Origin: Prevotellamassilia timonensis | GTDB lineage: Bacteria; Bacteroidota; Bacteroidia; Bacteroidales; Bacteroidaceae | Assembly: GCF_900106785.1 (NCBI RefSeq) | Contig: NZ_LT629839.1 | Location: 100,042 to 164,041, forward strand | Length of the DNA: 64,000 bases | Direction of reading: 5' to 3' | Part shown: piece after piece, positions 9,362 through 18,255 of the stretch | Position numbering within the stretch: position 1 is the stretch's first letter | Layout of the letters: each line of letters opens with the position of its first letter | The notes under the pieces: generated by a model | The model's input: the letters and a program-made list of their open reading frames with translations, nothing else | The model's database searches: none | What the model was told of the DNA's origin: nothing | Made by a program: the position numbers and the translations under genes

Positions 9362-9400
9362 AAGCTTGCGCTTTATGCTGGCGTTCAGAGCTAAAGCTTA

Positions 9401-10840
9401 TCAGTTAGGCAGCGCGTCCTCCCCCTCATTTCTGAAGAGGTTCTTCACAATATTCATTTCCATAAACGACGTACTCTGCTCCTTGCGTTGCGAGCCAAGG
9501 TAGCAAATGCGGTCCTCAGGTTTCAGCATATTGTCCGACAGCAACTTGCGCAGCGCCGCCAGCAAAAACTCATGGCCATAACTCTTCATAGGCATATAAA
9601 TAGCATACACACCATACTGCAGCGCCAGGTGGCGCACCGTCTTAGCCTTATAGCAAATAGCCAAAATTGTACTCTCGCCGCGGAACGAGCTTACATAGCG
9701 CGCCGTACGACCCGTGTACGAGTCCATAATGATAGCACGCAACTTCATGCGCTTAGTAGCCATCACAGCCTCCTTTGAGAAAAACTCCGTTACATCAGGG
9801 TTCTCCGACAGCGGAATATCCACATCGCCAAACTCCTTAAACGTATCCCTCTCAGCCTGCCAGGCCACAGTAGCCATCGTCTTCACAGCCTCCTCGGGGT
9901 AGTCGCCGTAAGCCGTCTCGCCCGACAGCATCAGCGCGTCAGCACGCGAGTACACCGCATTTGCAATGTCCGTTACCTCCGTACGCGTGGGGCGCGGGTT
10001 ATGAATCATGCTCTGCAACATCTGCGTAGCCACAATCACAGGCTTGTGCGCCCTGATAGCCTTATCCACCAAGCGGCGCTGAATACCCGGAATAAACTCC
10101 TGCGGCACCTCAATGCCCAAGTCACCGCGAGCCACCATAATGCCGTCAGCAGCCTCAAGTATCTCGTCAATGTTGTCCACGCCCTCCTGGTTCTCAATCT
10201 TCGCAATGATACGAATGTCACTGTCGTGAGCGTCCAGTATGTCGCGCACCTCCTTCACGTCCTCCTTCGAGCGCACAAAGCTGTGAGCAATAAACGCCAC
10301 GTCATAGTCAATGGCAAATTCAATGTTACGCTTATCCTTCTCAGTCAGCGCAGGCAAGTTAATGCGCACACCCGGCACATTCACGCTCTTGCGCGAGCCC
10401 AGCGTTGCATCATTCTCCACGTGGCAAATCAGCTGTCCGTCCTCCTTATGGTCCACGCGCAGCCCCAGGTCGCCATCGTCAATCAGTATCTGAGCCCCCA
10501 CGTTCAAGTCGTCCACAAAACCAGGGTAGCTCACAGCTATCACGTCGCGCGTAGTACGTTGTTCAGGTCGTCCCACAATCGTCACAATATCACCCTTATG
10601 ATAGTCAATAGGCTGATCAGTCACCGTGGTACGCACCTCCGGGCCCTTAGTGTCAACAAGAATAGCCAAGTGGCTTGACACCTCGCGCACATTATCAATC
10701 ACCCGTTTCATGCCCACAGCGTCCTGATGCGCTGTGTTAAGGCGCACCACATTCATACCAGCATCATACAGGCGCTGAATCATGCCCACGTCGCAGCGCA
10801 TGTCCGAAATCGTCGCAACAATCTTAGTCTTCTTATACAT
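9401..10840 (-). CDS. pyk: Pyruvate kinase
   Basis: Final step of glycolysis: phosphoenolpyruvate + ADP to pyruvate + ATP. Its 479 residues match the bacterial length. Family motifs in order are KIVATISDMRCD near the N-terminus (the Bacteroidales variant of the usual TIGP start), VRLNTAH, ILVDTKGPEVRTT, the active-site IIAKIENQEGVDNIDEIL (about 217-235), VARGDLGIEVP, and ATQMLQSMIHNPRPTRTEV (about 285-305). The C-terminal allosteric domain is present. A convincing promoter lies 37-68 nt upstream. Confidence 0.97.
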   Translation of the reverse strand: MYKKTKIVATISDMRCDVGMIQRLYDAGMNVVRLNTAHQDAVGMKRVIDNVREVSSHLAILVDTKGPEVRTTVTDQPIDYHKGDIVTIVGRPEQRTTRDVIAVSYPGFVDDLNVGAQILIDDGDLGLRVDHKEDGQLICHVENDATLGSRKSVNVPGVRINLPALTEKDKRNIEFAIDYDVAFIAHSFVRSKEDVKEVRDILDAHDSDIRIIAKIENQEGVDNIDEILEAADGIMVARGDLGIEVPQEFIPGIQRRLVDKAIRAHKPVIVATQMLQSMIHNPRPTRTEVTDIANAVYSRADALMLSGETAYGDYPEEAVKTMATVAWQAERDTFKEFGDVDIPLSENPDVTEFFSKEAVMATKRMKLRAIIMDSYTGRTARYVSSFRGESTILAICYKAKTVRHLALQYGVYAIYMPMKSYGHEFLLAALRKLLSDNMLKPEDRICYLGSQRKEQSTSFMEMNIVKNLFRNEGEDALPN

Positions 10841-10876
10841 TATTGATAGTCAAGTATAGTTATTTTCTCGTGAAAG

Positions 10877-10908
10877 CAAATATATCAATCAAGTTTCGAA
10901 TTTAGCAA
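10877..10908 (-). promoter_or_regulatory. Promoter of pyruvate kinase gene
   Basis: On the - strand, TATATTTG (complement of 10877-10884) is preceded by TTG (complement of 10906-10908) at 21-nt spacing, matching the Bacteroidota consensus. The -33 box lies in the arm of the adjoining compound hairpin. Confidence 0.6.
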
Positions 10909-11111
10909 GGGCGGGCTGAAGGCCCAATGAATTCCATAGCCCAAGGCAGCGCCTTGGGTTGTCATCAAGAGGGAAAGTGACGCCCTGTAAGGGCAAAAGT
11001 ATGATGAAGTTTTTCTACTTCTGCCCTTACAGGGCGCCACAACCTTGCTCAATTTCACCCAGGGTGTTGCCCTGGGCTAAGTAAATACTTGGGCCTTCAG
11101 CCCGCACTTGC
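10905..11111. repeat. Nested compound hairpin between pyk and aroQ
   Basis: Concentric inverted repeats: GGGCGGGCTGAAGGCCCAA at the left matches TTGGGCCTTCAGCCCGC at the right. Inside are GCCCAAGGCAGCGCCTTGGG, its partner CCCAGGGTGTTGCCCTGGGC, and the central pair CGCCCTGTAAGGGCA / TGCCCTTACAGGGCG around a T-rich loop. It is non-coding and resembles repeat elements scattered in Bacteroides-type genomes. It may end transcription of aroQ (read leftward). Confidence 0.8.
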
Positions 11112-11190
11112 CAAATCCGAAAGTTGAATTATATCATAGCCCATTAAGCTCCAGCTCATAAGCTCCCGCCTAATATGCCTCTTATGCCTA

Positions 11191-11634
11191 TTAAGCCTCC
11201 CGTCCCTCGCCGCCAGCCTGCACAATAGCGCTCACCGCCAGTCGGTACGAGTCAAGGCCAAAGCCGCATATCACCCCCGCACACGCAGCCGATATCATCG
11301 ACCGGTGTCTGAACTCCTCACGGCGGTGCACATTACTAATATGCACCTCCACTACAGGCATCTGCAGCGACCGTATACAATCATGCAGCGCCACACTCGT
11401 GTGCGTATAAGCACCAGCATTCAGCACCACACCAGCCACACCCTCAGAGCGCGCCTGCTGCAAGCGGTCTATCAAGAACCCCTCCACATTGCTCTGGTAA
11501 TACACCAGCTCAACCTCCGGAAAAGCCCTCCGCAGACCCTCCATGCAATCGTCCATCGTACCCCTGCCATAAATGCCAGGCTCACGTTCGCCAAGCAAAT
11601 TCAGGTTAGGGCCATTCATAATGAGGATTTTCAT
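11191..11634 (-). CDS. aroQ: Type II 3-dehydroquinate dehydratase
   Basis: Third step of the shikimate pathway, 3-dehydroquinate to 3-dehydroshikimate. The length of 147 residues is normal. The family start MKILIMNGPNLNLLGEREPGIYG carries the catalytic Tyr (about residue 22). Then come the VVLNAGAYTHTSVALHDCI substrate loop, VEVHISNVHRREEFRHRS with the catalytic His near 98, and the closing ICGFGLDSYRLAV. It is read divergently from xerD, with about 170 nt between. Confidence 0.97.
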   Translation of the reverse strand: MKILIMNGPNLNLLGEREPGIYGRGTMDDCMEGLRRAFPEVELVYYQSNVEGFLIDRLQQARSEGVAGVVLNAGAYTHTSVALHDCIRSLQMPVVEVHISNVHRREEFRHRSMISAACAGVICGFGLDSYRLAVSAIVQAGGEGREA

Positions 11635-11802
11635 AAAATCTGTAGCAAATAGTCATCACACACCATCAGCCCAGCCAGTTAACGACCAGCTCCGCCAATG
11701 GTTTTGACAAGTAAATTGTAACTTTGCACGGAACCCGCCCTCCGGCCAACAACGCCAGAGTCAAAAGTTCCGCACCGCAAAGTTACTAATTTTCAATCAA
11801 AT

Positions 11803-12696
11803 ATGCCCACCATATCACTCGATAATTACAAAGCCCACCTCATGCTCGAAAAAGGCATGGCCTCCAACACAGCCCAAGCCTACATCGCCGACGTTGAAAA
11901 ACTCCTCAGCTACATGGCCGACCAAGGCCTCCAGCCCCACACCGTCACCCTCGACCACCTCCACCGCTTTGCCTACACCCTCATCGACCTCGGCATCTCC
12001 CCCGTCAGCGTCTGCCGCATACTCAGCGGCGTGCGTTCATGGTTCCACTACCTCCTCGCACAAGGCATCATCACCGCCGACCCCACCGAAATGCTCGAAA
12101 TGCCACGCCGCCCGGCCCACCTCCCCACCGTGCTCACCATAGCCGAGGTCGACGCACTCGAGGCCGCCATCGACCTCTCCGAACCCACAGGCCACCGCGA
12201 CCGCGCCATCATCGAGCTTCTTTACAGCTGCGGTCTGCGCGTCAGCGAACTCTGCAACCTCACCCTCGCCGACGTCTACATCGCCGACGCCTTCCTCAAC
12301 GTCATAGGCAAGGGGGCCAAACAGCGTTTCGTGCCCATGTCGCCCCGTGCCGTGCGCGAGCTGCAGTTCTGGCTCGACGACCGTTGCCACATCACCCCCA
12401 AACCCGGTGAGGACGACTACCTCTTCCTCTCATTCCGCCGCCGCCAGCACCTCTCGCGCATCACCGTGTTCCACACCATACAAGTGCTGGCCGCCCGTGC
12501 CGGCATCACCCGTCCCATCTCCCCCCACACCCTGCGCCACACCTTCGCCACCCACCTCCTCGAGGGCGGTGCCAACCTCCGAGCCATACAGGCCATGCTT
12601 GGCCACGAAAGCATACGCACCACCCAGCTCTACACCCACATCGACCGCCAATTCCTGCGCGAGCAACTCCAAGAGCACCTGCCACGCGCGCTGTAA
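11803..12696 (+). CDS. xerD: Tyrosine recombinase XerD
   Basis: Site-specific recombinase that resolves chromosome dimers at dif with a partner and FtsK. The 297-residue length is typical. The N-terminal SAM-like core-binding domain covers residues 1-85. Catalytic residues are visible: Arg near 146 (CGLRVSELC), Lys near 172 (GKGAKQRF), His and Arg near 242-245 (SPHTLRHTFATH), His near 268 (LGHESIRTTQ) and Tyr near 277 (LYTH). Upstream TAACTTTG at 11719-11726 fits a -7 box, but no clear -33 box is seen. The final codons RAL-stop lie within the arm of an inverted repeat shared with the convergent sirtuin gene. Confidence 0.95.
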   Translation: MPTISLDNYKAHLMLEKGMASNTAQAYIADVEKLLSYMADQGLQPHTVTLDHLHRFAYTLIDLGISPVSVCRILSGVRSWFHYLLAQGIITADPTEMLEMPRRPAHLPTVLTIAEVDALEAAIDLSEPTGHRDRAIIELLYSCGLRVSELCNLTLADVYIADAFLNVIGKGAKQRFVPMSPRAVRELQFWLDDRCHITPKPGEDDYLFLSFRRRQHLSRITVFHTIQVLAARAGITRPISPHTLRHTFATHLLEGGANLRAIQAMLGHESIRTTQLYTHIDRQFLREQLQEHLPRAL

Positions 12697-13123
12697 TGGG
12701 CTGAGGCATAGAGTGTTTAACGGCTGTTCGCCGTTGCGCTTACCGCGGAGACATAAGAACATAAGCTACATAAGAAACATATAAGGCCGCTGCGCGGCTG
12801 TCGGCCACGGACTATCGTCCGGGTGGCCTCAAGAAACATAAGGGCTGACGCCGTAGCGTTACTATATGTAATACTACGGCGTCAGCCCTTATGTCCTTAT
12901 GTCCTTATGTTCTTTTGTTTACCGCGTTAGCGGCTGCCAAGCCCCGCTACGGCGTCAGCCCTTATGTTTCTTGAGGCCACCCGGACGTTAGTCCGTGGCC
13001 GTCAGCCGCGCAGCGGCCTTATATGTTTCTTATGTAGCTTATGTTCTTATGTTTCCGCGGTAAGCGCAACGGCGAATAGCCGTTAAACACTCTATGTCTC
13101 AGCGTCAGCCCATTACAGCGCGC
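12686..13123. repeat. Compound palindrome entering both flanking genes
   Basis: The GCGCGCTGTAATGGGCTGA arm begins at 12686 inside xerD and recurs inverted ending at 13123 inside the convergent sirtuin gene. Arms continue with ATAGAGTGTTTAACGGCT and CGCCGTTGCGCTTACCGCGG, then the usual ACATAAG words, GGCCACGGACTATCGTCC and the GGGCTGACGCCGTAGCG core. Both stop codons lie in the arms. Confidence 0.85.
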
Positions 13124-13815
13124 AGCCTCTCCCGCACTACCTCCATGCCCCTCGACGCAGGTTCGGCAATCACCTCCACGCGCCGCGTGCTCGGCACCCG
13201 CACAGGGTTAGGGTCAACAAGCATCACCTCAGCCCCCGCAGGCACATAACCTATCAGCCCCGCAGCCGGATACACATTAAGCGACGTGCCCACTATCAAA
13301 AACACATCAGCCCGCGCAGCAGCCTCGGCAGCCACCTCAAGCATAGGCACCGCCTCGCCAAACCACACAATGAACGGACGCTCCAGCGACCCGTCACCCG
13401 ACAGCTGCCCATGCTCCACCACCTCGCCAGGAGCCAGACGCCGGCGGTAACGCGCATCATTCGGCGCAGCCGACGAGCACACATCACGCAGCTCACCATG
13501 CAAGTGAATCACATCTGTCGAACCCGCCCTCTCATGCAAGTCGTCCACATTCTGCGTCACCACCGTCACATCAAAGTCACTCTCAAGCTCAGCCAGTATG
13601 CGGTGCCCCGCGTTAGGCTCAGCCTCGTCAAGCTGACTGCGAAGCCCGTTGTAAAAGTCCGTCACCAAGTCAGGGTCAGCAGCCCACCCCTCAGGCGTAG
13701 CCACCTGCTCCACAGGGTAGCGCCCCCACAAACCACCGGCACCCCTGAATGTCGAAAAACCACTCTCAGCACTAATACCAGCGCCCGTAAGCGCCACAAT
13801 CTTCTTCTTCGTCAT
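13105..13815 (-). CDS. Sirtuin NAD-dependent protein deacylase, zinc-less type
   Basis: NAD-dependent lysine deacylase of the Sir2 family, cytosolic, 236 residues from ATG 13815. Visible motifs are ALTGAGISAESGFSTFRGAGGLW (NAD pocket), TQNVDDLHERAG, the catalytic His in IHLHGEL, and VGTSLNVYPAAGLIGYVP. The four zinc Cys of CobB-type sirtuins are absent: the region after HGEL has one Cys (VCSSAAPNDARYRRRL) and is shortened, as in Bacteroidales homologues. The frame stays open a further 41 codons upstream, but that part reads as non-coding leader. The last residues RAVMG lie in the repeat arm shared with xerD. Confidence 0.9.
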   Translation of the reverse strand: MTKKKIVALTGAGISAESGFSTFRGAGGLWGRYPVEQVATPEGWAADPDLVTDFYNGLRSQLDEAEPNAGHRILAELESDFDVTVVTQNVDDLHERAGSTDVIHLHGELRDVCSSAAPNDARYRRRLAPGEVVEHGQLSGDGSLERPFIVWFGEAVPMLEVAAEAAARADVFLIVGTSLNVYPAAGLIGYVPAGAEVMLVDPNPVRVPSTRRVEVIAEPASRGMEVVRERLRAVMG

Positions 13816-13949
13816 AACCTTAATAATAAAGTAACTAAACACCCCAAATATACAAAAACCCCTCCGAGTGTGACACAGATGCAAGAAATAATTGTACTTT
13901 TGCACCCAAATCATACAAACAATAACACAATACAACACAACACACCATT

Positions 13950-14537
13950 ATGGAAAAACTCAGCTACGCCCTCGGCATGGTCATCGGCCACAACCTCAAA
14001 GGCATGGGAGTAAAGAACCTCAGCAGCGCCGATTTCGCACGCGCCATCGACAGCGTCATGCAAGGCCAAACCTGTGAACTCACCGACCAGGAAGCACAGC
14101 AGCTCGTCAACAACTTCATGCAGCAACAGCAAGAGGAGGCCACACGCGCCATACGCCAAGAAGGCGAGCAATTCCTTGCCGAAAACGCCAAGAAAGACGG
14201 CGTCGTAGTACTCCCCAGCGGACTCCAGTACACCGTCATCACCGAGGGTAATGGCCCCAAGCCCAAAGCCACCGACCGCGTAAAGTGCCACTACGAGGGC
14301 ACACTCACCAACGGACAGGTGTTCGACTCATCATACCGCCGCGGCGAACCTGCCGTGTTCCCACTCAACGGCGTCATCGCCGGCTGGACCGAAGGCGTAC
14401 AGCTCATGCCCACTGGCTCTAAGTACCGCTTCTTCATTCCCTACAACCTCGCATACGGCGAACGTGGCGCAGGACAGGCCATCCCTCCCTACGCAGCACT
14501 CATCTTCGACGTCGAACTCATCAGCATCGAAGGCTGA
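13950..14537 (+). CDS. FKBP-type peptidyl-prolyl isomerase, cytosolic
   Basis: Prolyl isomerase of the FklB/Mip architecture, 195 residues. The N-terminal dimerisation helices (about 1-80, starting MEKLSYALGMVIGHNLKGMG) are followed by a linker and an FKBP domain (about 90-195) with GLQYTVITEGNGPKP, VKCHYEGTLTNGQVFDSSY and the closing IPPYAALIFDVELISIEG. There is no signal peptide, unlike its two downstream paralogues, so it is probably cytosolic. TACTTTTG at 13892-13899 may be the -7 box. First of three consecutive FKBP genes. Confidence 0.93.
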   Translation: MEKLSYALGMVIGHNLKGMGVKNLSSADFARAIDSVMQGQTCELTDQEAQQLVNNFMQQQQEEATRAIRQEGEQFLAENAKKDGVVVLPSGLQYTVITEGNGPKPKATDRVKCHYEGTLTNGQVFDSSYRRGEPAVFPLNGVIAGWTEGVQLMPTGSKYRFFIPYNLAYGERGAGQAIPPYAALIFDVELISIEG

Positions 14538-14642
14538 TAGGGAGAGTTTAAGAGTTGAAGAGTTGAAGAGTTGAAAAGTTGAAGAGGTTACCCCGTCAAC
14601 TCGTCAACCCGTTAACCACAAAAACAAACACACAATAATATA

Positions 14643-15500
14643 ATGAAAAAGATAATTCTCGCAGCCATCATAGCCGCCACAGGCCTCACAAGCTGCAACA
14701 ACGGACAGCCCAAAGCCAACCTCAAGTCCGACATCGACACACTCAGCTACGAAATGGGTATGGCCATGTCGCAGAGCGAAGGCGAATTCCAAAACTACCT
14801 CAGCCAGTCGGGCAGCGACTCAGCCTATGTTGACGAACTCCTCAAGGGTTACGTCGACGGTATGAAAGCTGCCGACGACAAAAAGAAACTCGCCTACTAC
14901 ATGGGTGTCATGCAGGGCTTGCAAACTAAAATGCAACTCCCGCAAATCGAGTCACAAGTATTCCAGGGCGACACCACAAAGCGCATCAGCGTCAAAAACT
15001 TTGTAGCCGGTTTCACCGCACAGGCCAAGAACAAGACCACCCTCAAAATCGGTGGCAAACTCGTTGACAAGGAAACCGCCCAGAAGCGCATCATGGACTA
15101 CATGTTCGGCAGCAAAAAGCAGGAAAGCGAAGCCTTCATGCAGAAGGTAGCCCACCAGCCCGGCGTGGTAGCCCTCGGCGAGGGCGTCTACGGCAAGCAG
15201 CTTGCCAAGGGCACCGACCAGCACTGCACCGCCACCGACAGCGTCACTGTCAAGTACGAAGGCCGCCTCACCAATGGCCAGGTGTTCGACTCATCAGCCA
15301 ACCAGCCTGGTGGCACAGTCACATTCAGCCTCCGCAACGTCATCAAGGGTTGGGGCATCGCCATTCCCAAAATGACCGTTGGCTCTACCTGGGAAATCTA
15401 CGTACCTTACCAGGCCGCCTATGGCGAGCAGGGCACAGGCCCCATCCCCCCATTCGCAGCCCTCACATTCAAGGTAACCCTCGTTAGCATTAACAAGTAA
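14643..15500 (+). CDS. FKBP-type peptidyl-prolyl isomerase, lipoprotein
   Basis: Envelope folding helper, 285 residues. The lipoprotein signal (MKKIILAAIIAATGLTSC) has a lipobox ending LTSC at about residue 18. The FKBP N-terminal helical domain follows (DTLSYEMGMAMSQSEGEFQNYL...), then the isomerase domain (about 190-285) with VTVKYEGRLTNGQVFDSS, IKGWGIAIPKMTVGS and AYGEQGTGPIPPFAALTFKV. It lies 105 nt after the first FKBP gene; the spacer holds reiterated AGAGTTGAAG words. Confidence 0.93.
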   Translation: MKKIILAAIIAATGLTSCNNGQPKANLKSDIDTLSYEMGMAMSQSEGEFQNYLSQSGSDSAYVDELLKGYVDGMKAADDKKKLAYYMGVMQGLQTKMQLPQIESQVFQGDTTKRISVKNFVAGFTAQAKNKTTLKIGGKLVDKETAQKRIMDYMFGSKKQESEAFMQKVAHQPGVVALGEGVYGKQLAKGTDQHCTATDSVTVKYEGRLTNGQVFDSSANQPGGTVTFSLRNVIKGWGIAIPKMTVGSTWEIYVPYQAAYGEQGTGPIPPFAALTFKVTLVSINK

Positions 15501-15519
15501 TAGGGCAGGGTAGAGCCAG

Positions 15520-15682
15520 GCTTATTTAGAGGCTCTAGCTTTTCTAGAGCTTCTAGTTTTTCTAGAGCTTCTAGCTTTTCTAGAGCCTCTAGCCTTTCTA
15601 GAGCCTCTAGTTCTTCTAGAGCCTCTAGCTTTTCTAGTTCTTCTAGAGCCTCTAGTATTTCTAGCCTATCTAGCCCCCTCCC
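15520..15682. repeat. Reiterated TCTAGAGC words
   Basis: About fifteen short units around the palindrome TCTAGA (CTTCTAGTTTTTCTAGAG and variants) fill the spacer between two FKBP genes. The same wording recurs at 17826-17945 and 19985-20035. Confidence 0.85.
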
Positions 15683-15698
15683 AAAAAAAGAAAGCTCA

Positions 15699-16598
15699 AT
15701 GAAACTTCAAACCATCATAACCCTTGCCCTTGCTGTCACCCTTGGCAGCACCGGCGCCATGGCCCAAAAAGCCAAGAAAACCAGCAAAAAGTCAGCCCGT
15801 AAGGCACAGCCCGCAGCCACCCTCACACCAGCCCTCAAGGCCGTCGATGGCAAAACCTTCAGCTACGCCCTCGGTGTAGCCCAGGGCGAGAGCCTCAAGC
15901 AGTACCTCGTAGGCCAGCTCGGCGTAGACTCAGCCTATGTGCCCGAAGCCATACGCGCCATGACCACCAACATCTCTCCTGAAGAGCGCAAAAAGGCCGA
16001 AGCATTCGCTGCCGGACTCCGCATTGCCGAAATCAACAAGCGCAACCTGCCCATGATCAGCCAGCAGGCCGCAGGCAAGGGCGACTCAACCTACGTCAGC
16101 CAAGCCGAATTCGAGCGCGGTCTCACACAGAGCGCACTCGGCACAGCCACCACCCTCACACGCGACAGCGCCATGCAGATAGTCGAAGGCCAGTTCCAGT
16201 ACCAGGCCGCCCGCTACAAGCAGGCCAATGCCGACTACCTCACGGCCAACGCCAAGCGCAAGAGTGTCACCACACTCCCCAGCGGCCTGCAGTACGAGGT
16301 GCTCACCAAGGGCAACGGCCCCGTAGCCACCGACTCCACCCAGGTTGAGGTACACTACGAAGGTTCACTCATCGATGGCACCGTGTTCGACTCATCATAC
16401 AAGCGTGGCAAGGCAGCCACCTTCCGTCCCGACCAAGTCATCAAGGGTTGGAAAGAGGCCCTCACCCTCATGCCCCAGGGTTCAGTTTGGAAGCTCTACA
16501 TTCCTGCCTCACTCGGCTACGGCGAGCGCGGCACCCAGAGCATACCAGGCAACTCAACCCTCATCTTCACCGTCGAGGTCATCAAGGTTGGCAAGTAA
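15699..16598 (+). CDS. FKBP-type peptidyl-prolyl isomerase, exported
   Basis: Third consecutive FKBP protein, 299 residues. The signal peptide MKLQTIITLALAVTLGSTGAMA is followed by a Lys/Ala-rich linker (AKKTSKKSARKAQPAA). The FKBP N-terminal helices begin at FSYALGVAQGESLKQYL, and the isomerase domain (about 200-299) shows GLQYEVLTKGNGPVA, VEVHYEGSLIDGTVFDSSY, IKGWKEALTLMPQGS and GYGERGTQSIPGNSTLIF. Probably periplasmic. A strong terminator follows at 16750. Confidence 0.93.
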   Translation: MKLQTIITLALAVTLGSTGAMAQKAKKTSKKSARKAQPAATLTPALKAVDGKTFSYALGVAQGESLKQYLVGQLGVDSAYVPEAIRAMTTNISPEERKKAEAFAAGLRIAEINKRNLPMISQQAAGKGDSTYVSQAEFERGLTQSALGTATTLTRDSAMQIVEGQFQYQAARYKQANADYLTANAKRKSVTTLPSGLQYEVLTKGNGPVATDSTQVEVHYEGSLIDGTVFDSSYKRGKAATFRPDQVIKGWKEALTLMPQGSVWKLYIPASLGYGERGTQSIPGNSTLIFTVEVIKVGK

Positions 16599-16749
16599 GC
16601 AATAGGTAAGCAGTAAGCAAGCAGTATATTATGCCTAATGGGCCTAATATGCCTATTATGCCTAAGCTTATTGGGCATAGCCTAAAGCCTATTGGGCCTA
16701 TTAAGCCCATTATGCCCATTATGCCTATTGCCCATTATCCCCATTCCCA

Positions 16750-16779
16750 GGCTGGCGCCATAGCGCCAGCCTTTTTTTT
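16750..16779 (+). terminator. Intrinsic terminator after the FKBP genes
   Basis: GGCTGGCGC (16750-16758), loop CATA, GCGCCAGCC (16763-16771), then eight T residues: a perfect 9-bp stem with a T-run. Confidence 0.9.
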
Positions 16780-16927
16780 GCCCCCACGCCGCCCATCAAC
16801 GCGTTAATCAGCGTTAAAGCCCCCCACCAATCCGCGCCAACCCCCAATAATATTGTACATTTGTACCAATTTAGCCGCAAAGTGCACCAGTCACAGCGGC
16901 ACAACCCCACAACAACCCACACACCAC

Positions 16928-17821
16928 ATGAACAAAGCCCATAAGCGTCCGCGCCGTCACACAGGCCGGTTCGGCACATTCACCACCTGCATCAGCATCA
17001 CCATGGTGCTCATCATGATAGGCATCATCACCCTCTTTGCAGGCATGGCCACCAACTACAGCAACCAGCTGCGCGAAGGACTCACCGTCGAGCTAATGCT
17101 CACCGACAGCATCACACCGCAGCAAATGACAGCCACCCAGGCACGCCTCAAGGCAGCACCCTGGGCGCGCCAAGTCACCTACATATCACAAGAGCAAGGC
17201 CTGCGCGACATGAACGAGGCCATGGGCACCGACATAGGCACCTTCGACGGCACAAGTCCCGTGCCCGCCGAGTTCGAGGTAAGTCTCAACGCCCCCTACG
17301 CCAATCTCGACAGCATCAAGCATTACGAGCCCTCCATGCTCGCAATGCCCGGCGTGGCCGAGGTCAACTACCCCCGCGACATCATGCAGAGCCTCGACCG
17401 CACCATACCCGCCGTCACCCTTGGTTTGCTGGCAGTAGCCGCCCTTCTCGCCCTCGTGTCGTTCTCACTCATCAACAACACCATGCGCATGAGCGTCTAC
17501 GCCCGTCGTTACAGCATACACACCATGAAGCTCGTCGGAGCCAGTTGGGGCTTCATACGTCGTCCCTTTATGTGGCAAGCCATGCGCATAGGCTTTGTGT
17601 CAGCCATCATAGCCGGCGGACTCCTTTCCGCCGCCATGTGGTATCTGCAAACACAGGCCGGAGCCGGCAGCATCTACCTCAACACCCTTGTCACCCCCCT
17701 TGTGTGGGCCACCACCCTCGGTGCCATAGTTATTTGCGGCCTTGGCCTCACCGCCCTCTGCGCCTCCCTCTCGGTTAACCACCACCTCCGCCTCCGCGGC
17801 GGCGAAGTATACCTCAGATAA
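16928..17821 (+). CDS. ftsX: Cell division protein FtsX
   Basis: Membrane partner of the ATPase FtsE, which controls cell-wall hydrolases at division. It has 297 residues from ATG 16928; the frame extends 25 codons upstream, but MNKAHKRPRRHTGRFGTF fits the basic cytosolic N-terminus of FtsX. The first membrane helix is at about 22-45, a periplasmic domain (about 50-165) follows with VELMLTDSITPQQM and SLNAPYANLDS, and three C-terminal helices include SLINNTMRMSVYARRYSIHTMKLVGAS. The usual Bacteroidales order ftsX, DUF3098, uppP, truB, queA is followed. ftsE is not in the window. Confidence 0.92.
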   Translation: MNKAHKRPRRHTGRFGTFTTCISITMVLIMIGIITLFAGMATNYSNQLREGLTVELMLTDSITPQQMTATQARLKAAPWARQVTYISQEQGLRDMNEAMGTDIGTFDGTSPVPAEFEVSLNAPYANLDSIKHYEPSMLAMPGVAEVNYPRDIMQSLDRTIPAVTLGLLAVAALLALVSFSLINNTMRMSVYARRYSIHTMKLVGASWGFIRRPFMWQAMRIGFVSAIIAGGLLSAAMWYLQTQAGAGSIYLNTLVTPLVWATTLGAIVICGLGLTALCASLSVNHHLRLRGGEVYLR

Positions 17822-17825
17822 AGAA

Positions 17826-17945
17826 AAGATAGAAGCTATAAAAGGCTAGAAGGGCTAGAAGCTCTAGAAAAACTAGAAGCTCTAGAAACTCTAGAATATC
17901 TAGAAAAACTAGAACCCCTAGAACCCCTAGCCCCCCTAGAAACCC
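17826..17945. repeat. Reiterated TCTAGAA words
   Basis: CTAGAAGCTCTAGAAAAACTAGAAG-type words fill the ftsX-DUF3098 spacer in the opposite sense to those at 15520. Confidence 0.8.
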
Positions 17946-17964
17946 CCAAAAACACAACCAAACA

Positions 17965-18219
17965 ATGCAACAGCAGCAAACACCCCTCAAAACTCCCAAG
18001 CAGCCAGTGTTCGCCTTTGGCCGCACCAACTTCATACTCCTTGCCGTAGGCATGGCAGTAGTCATCATCGGCATGGTGCTCATGTCAGGCTCAGGCTCAG
18101 GCGAAACCACCTTCGACGCCAGCATCTTCGATGCACGTCACATCAAGTTAGCCCCCGCAGTATGCCTCCTCGGCTACCTCTTCATGATATACGCCATCGT
18201 GCGCAAACCACGCAAATAA
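17965..18219 (+). CDS. DUF3098 small membrane protein
   Basis: 84 residues. After a Gln/Pro-rich start (MQQQQTPLKTPKQPVFAFGR) come two membrane helices: NFILLAVGMAVVIIGMVLMSG (about 26-46) and LAPAVCLLGYLFMIYAIV (about 61-78), with the GSGETTFDASIFDARHIKLAP loop typical of DUF3098. Function unknown. It always sits between ftsX and uppP in the Bacteroidales I recall, so a role in envelope or undecaprenyl-phosphate metabolism is a context-based guess. Confidence 0.88.
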   Translation: MQQQQTPLKTPKQPVFAFGRTNFILLAVGMAVVIIGMVLMSGSGSGETTFDASIFDARHIKLAPAVCLLGYLFMIYAIVRKPRK

Positions 18220-18255
18220 CCCCCTCCTATATTATTATAGCACACCCCCGATAGC

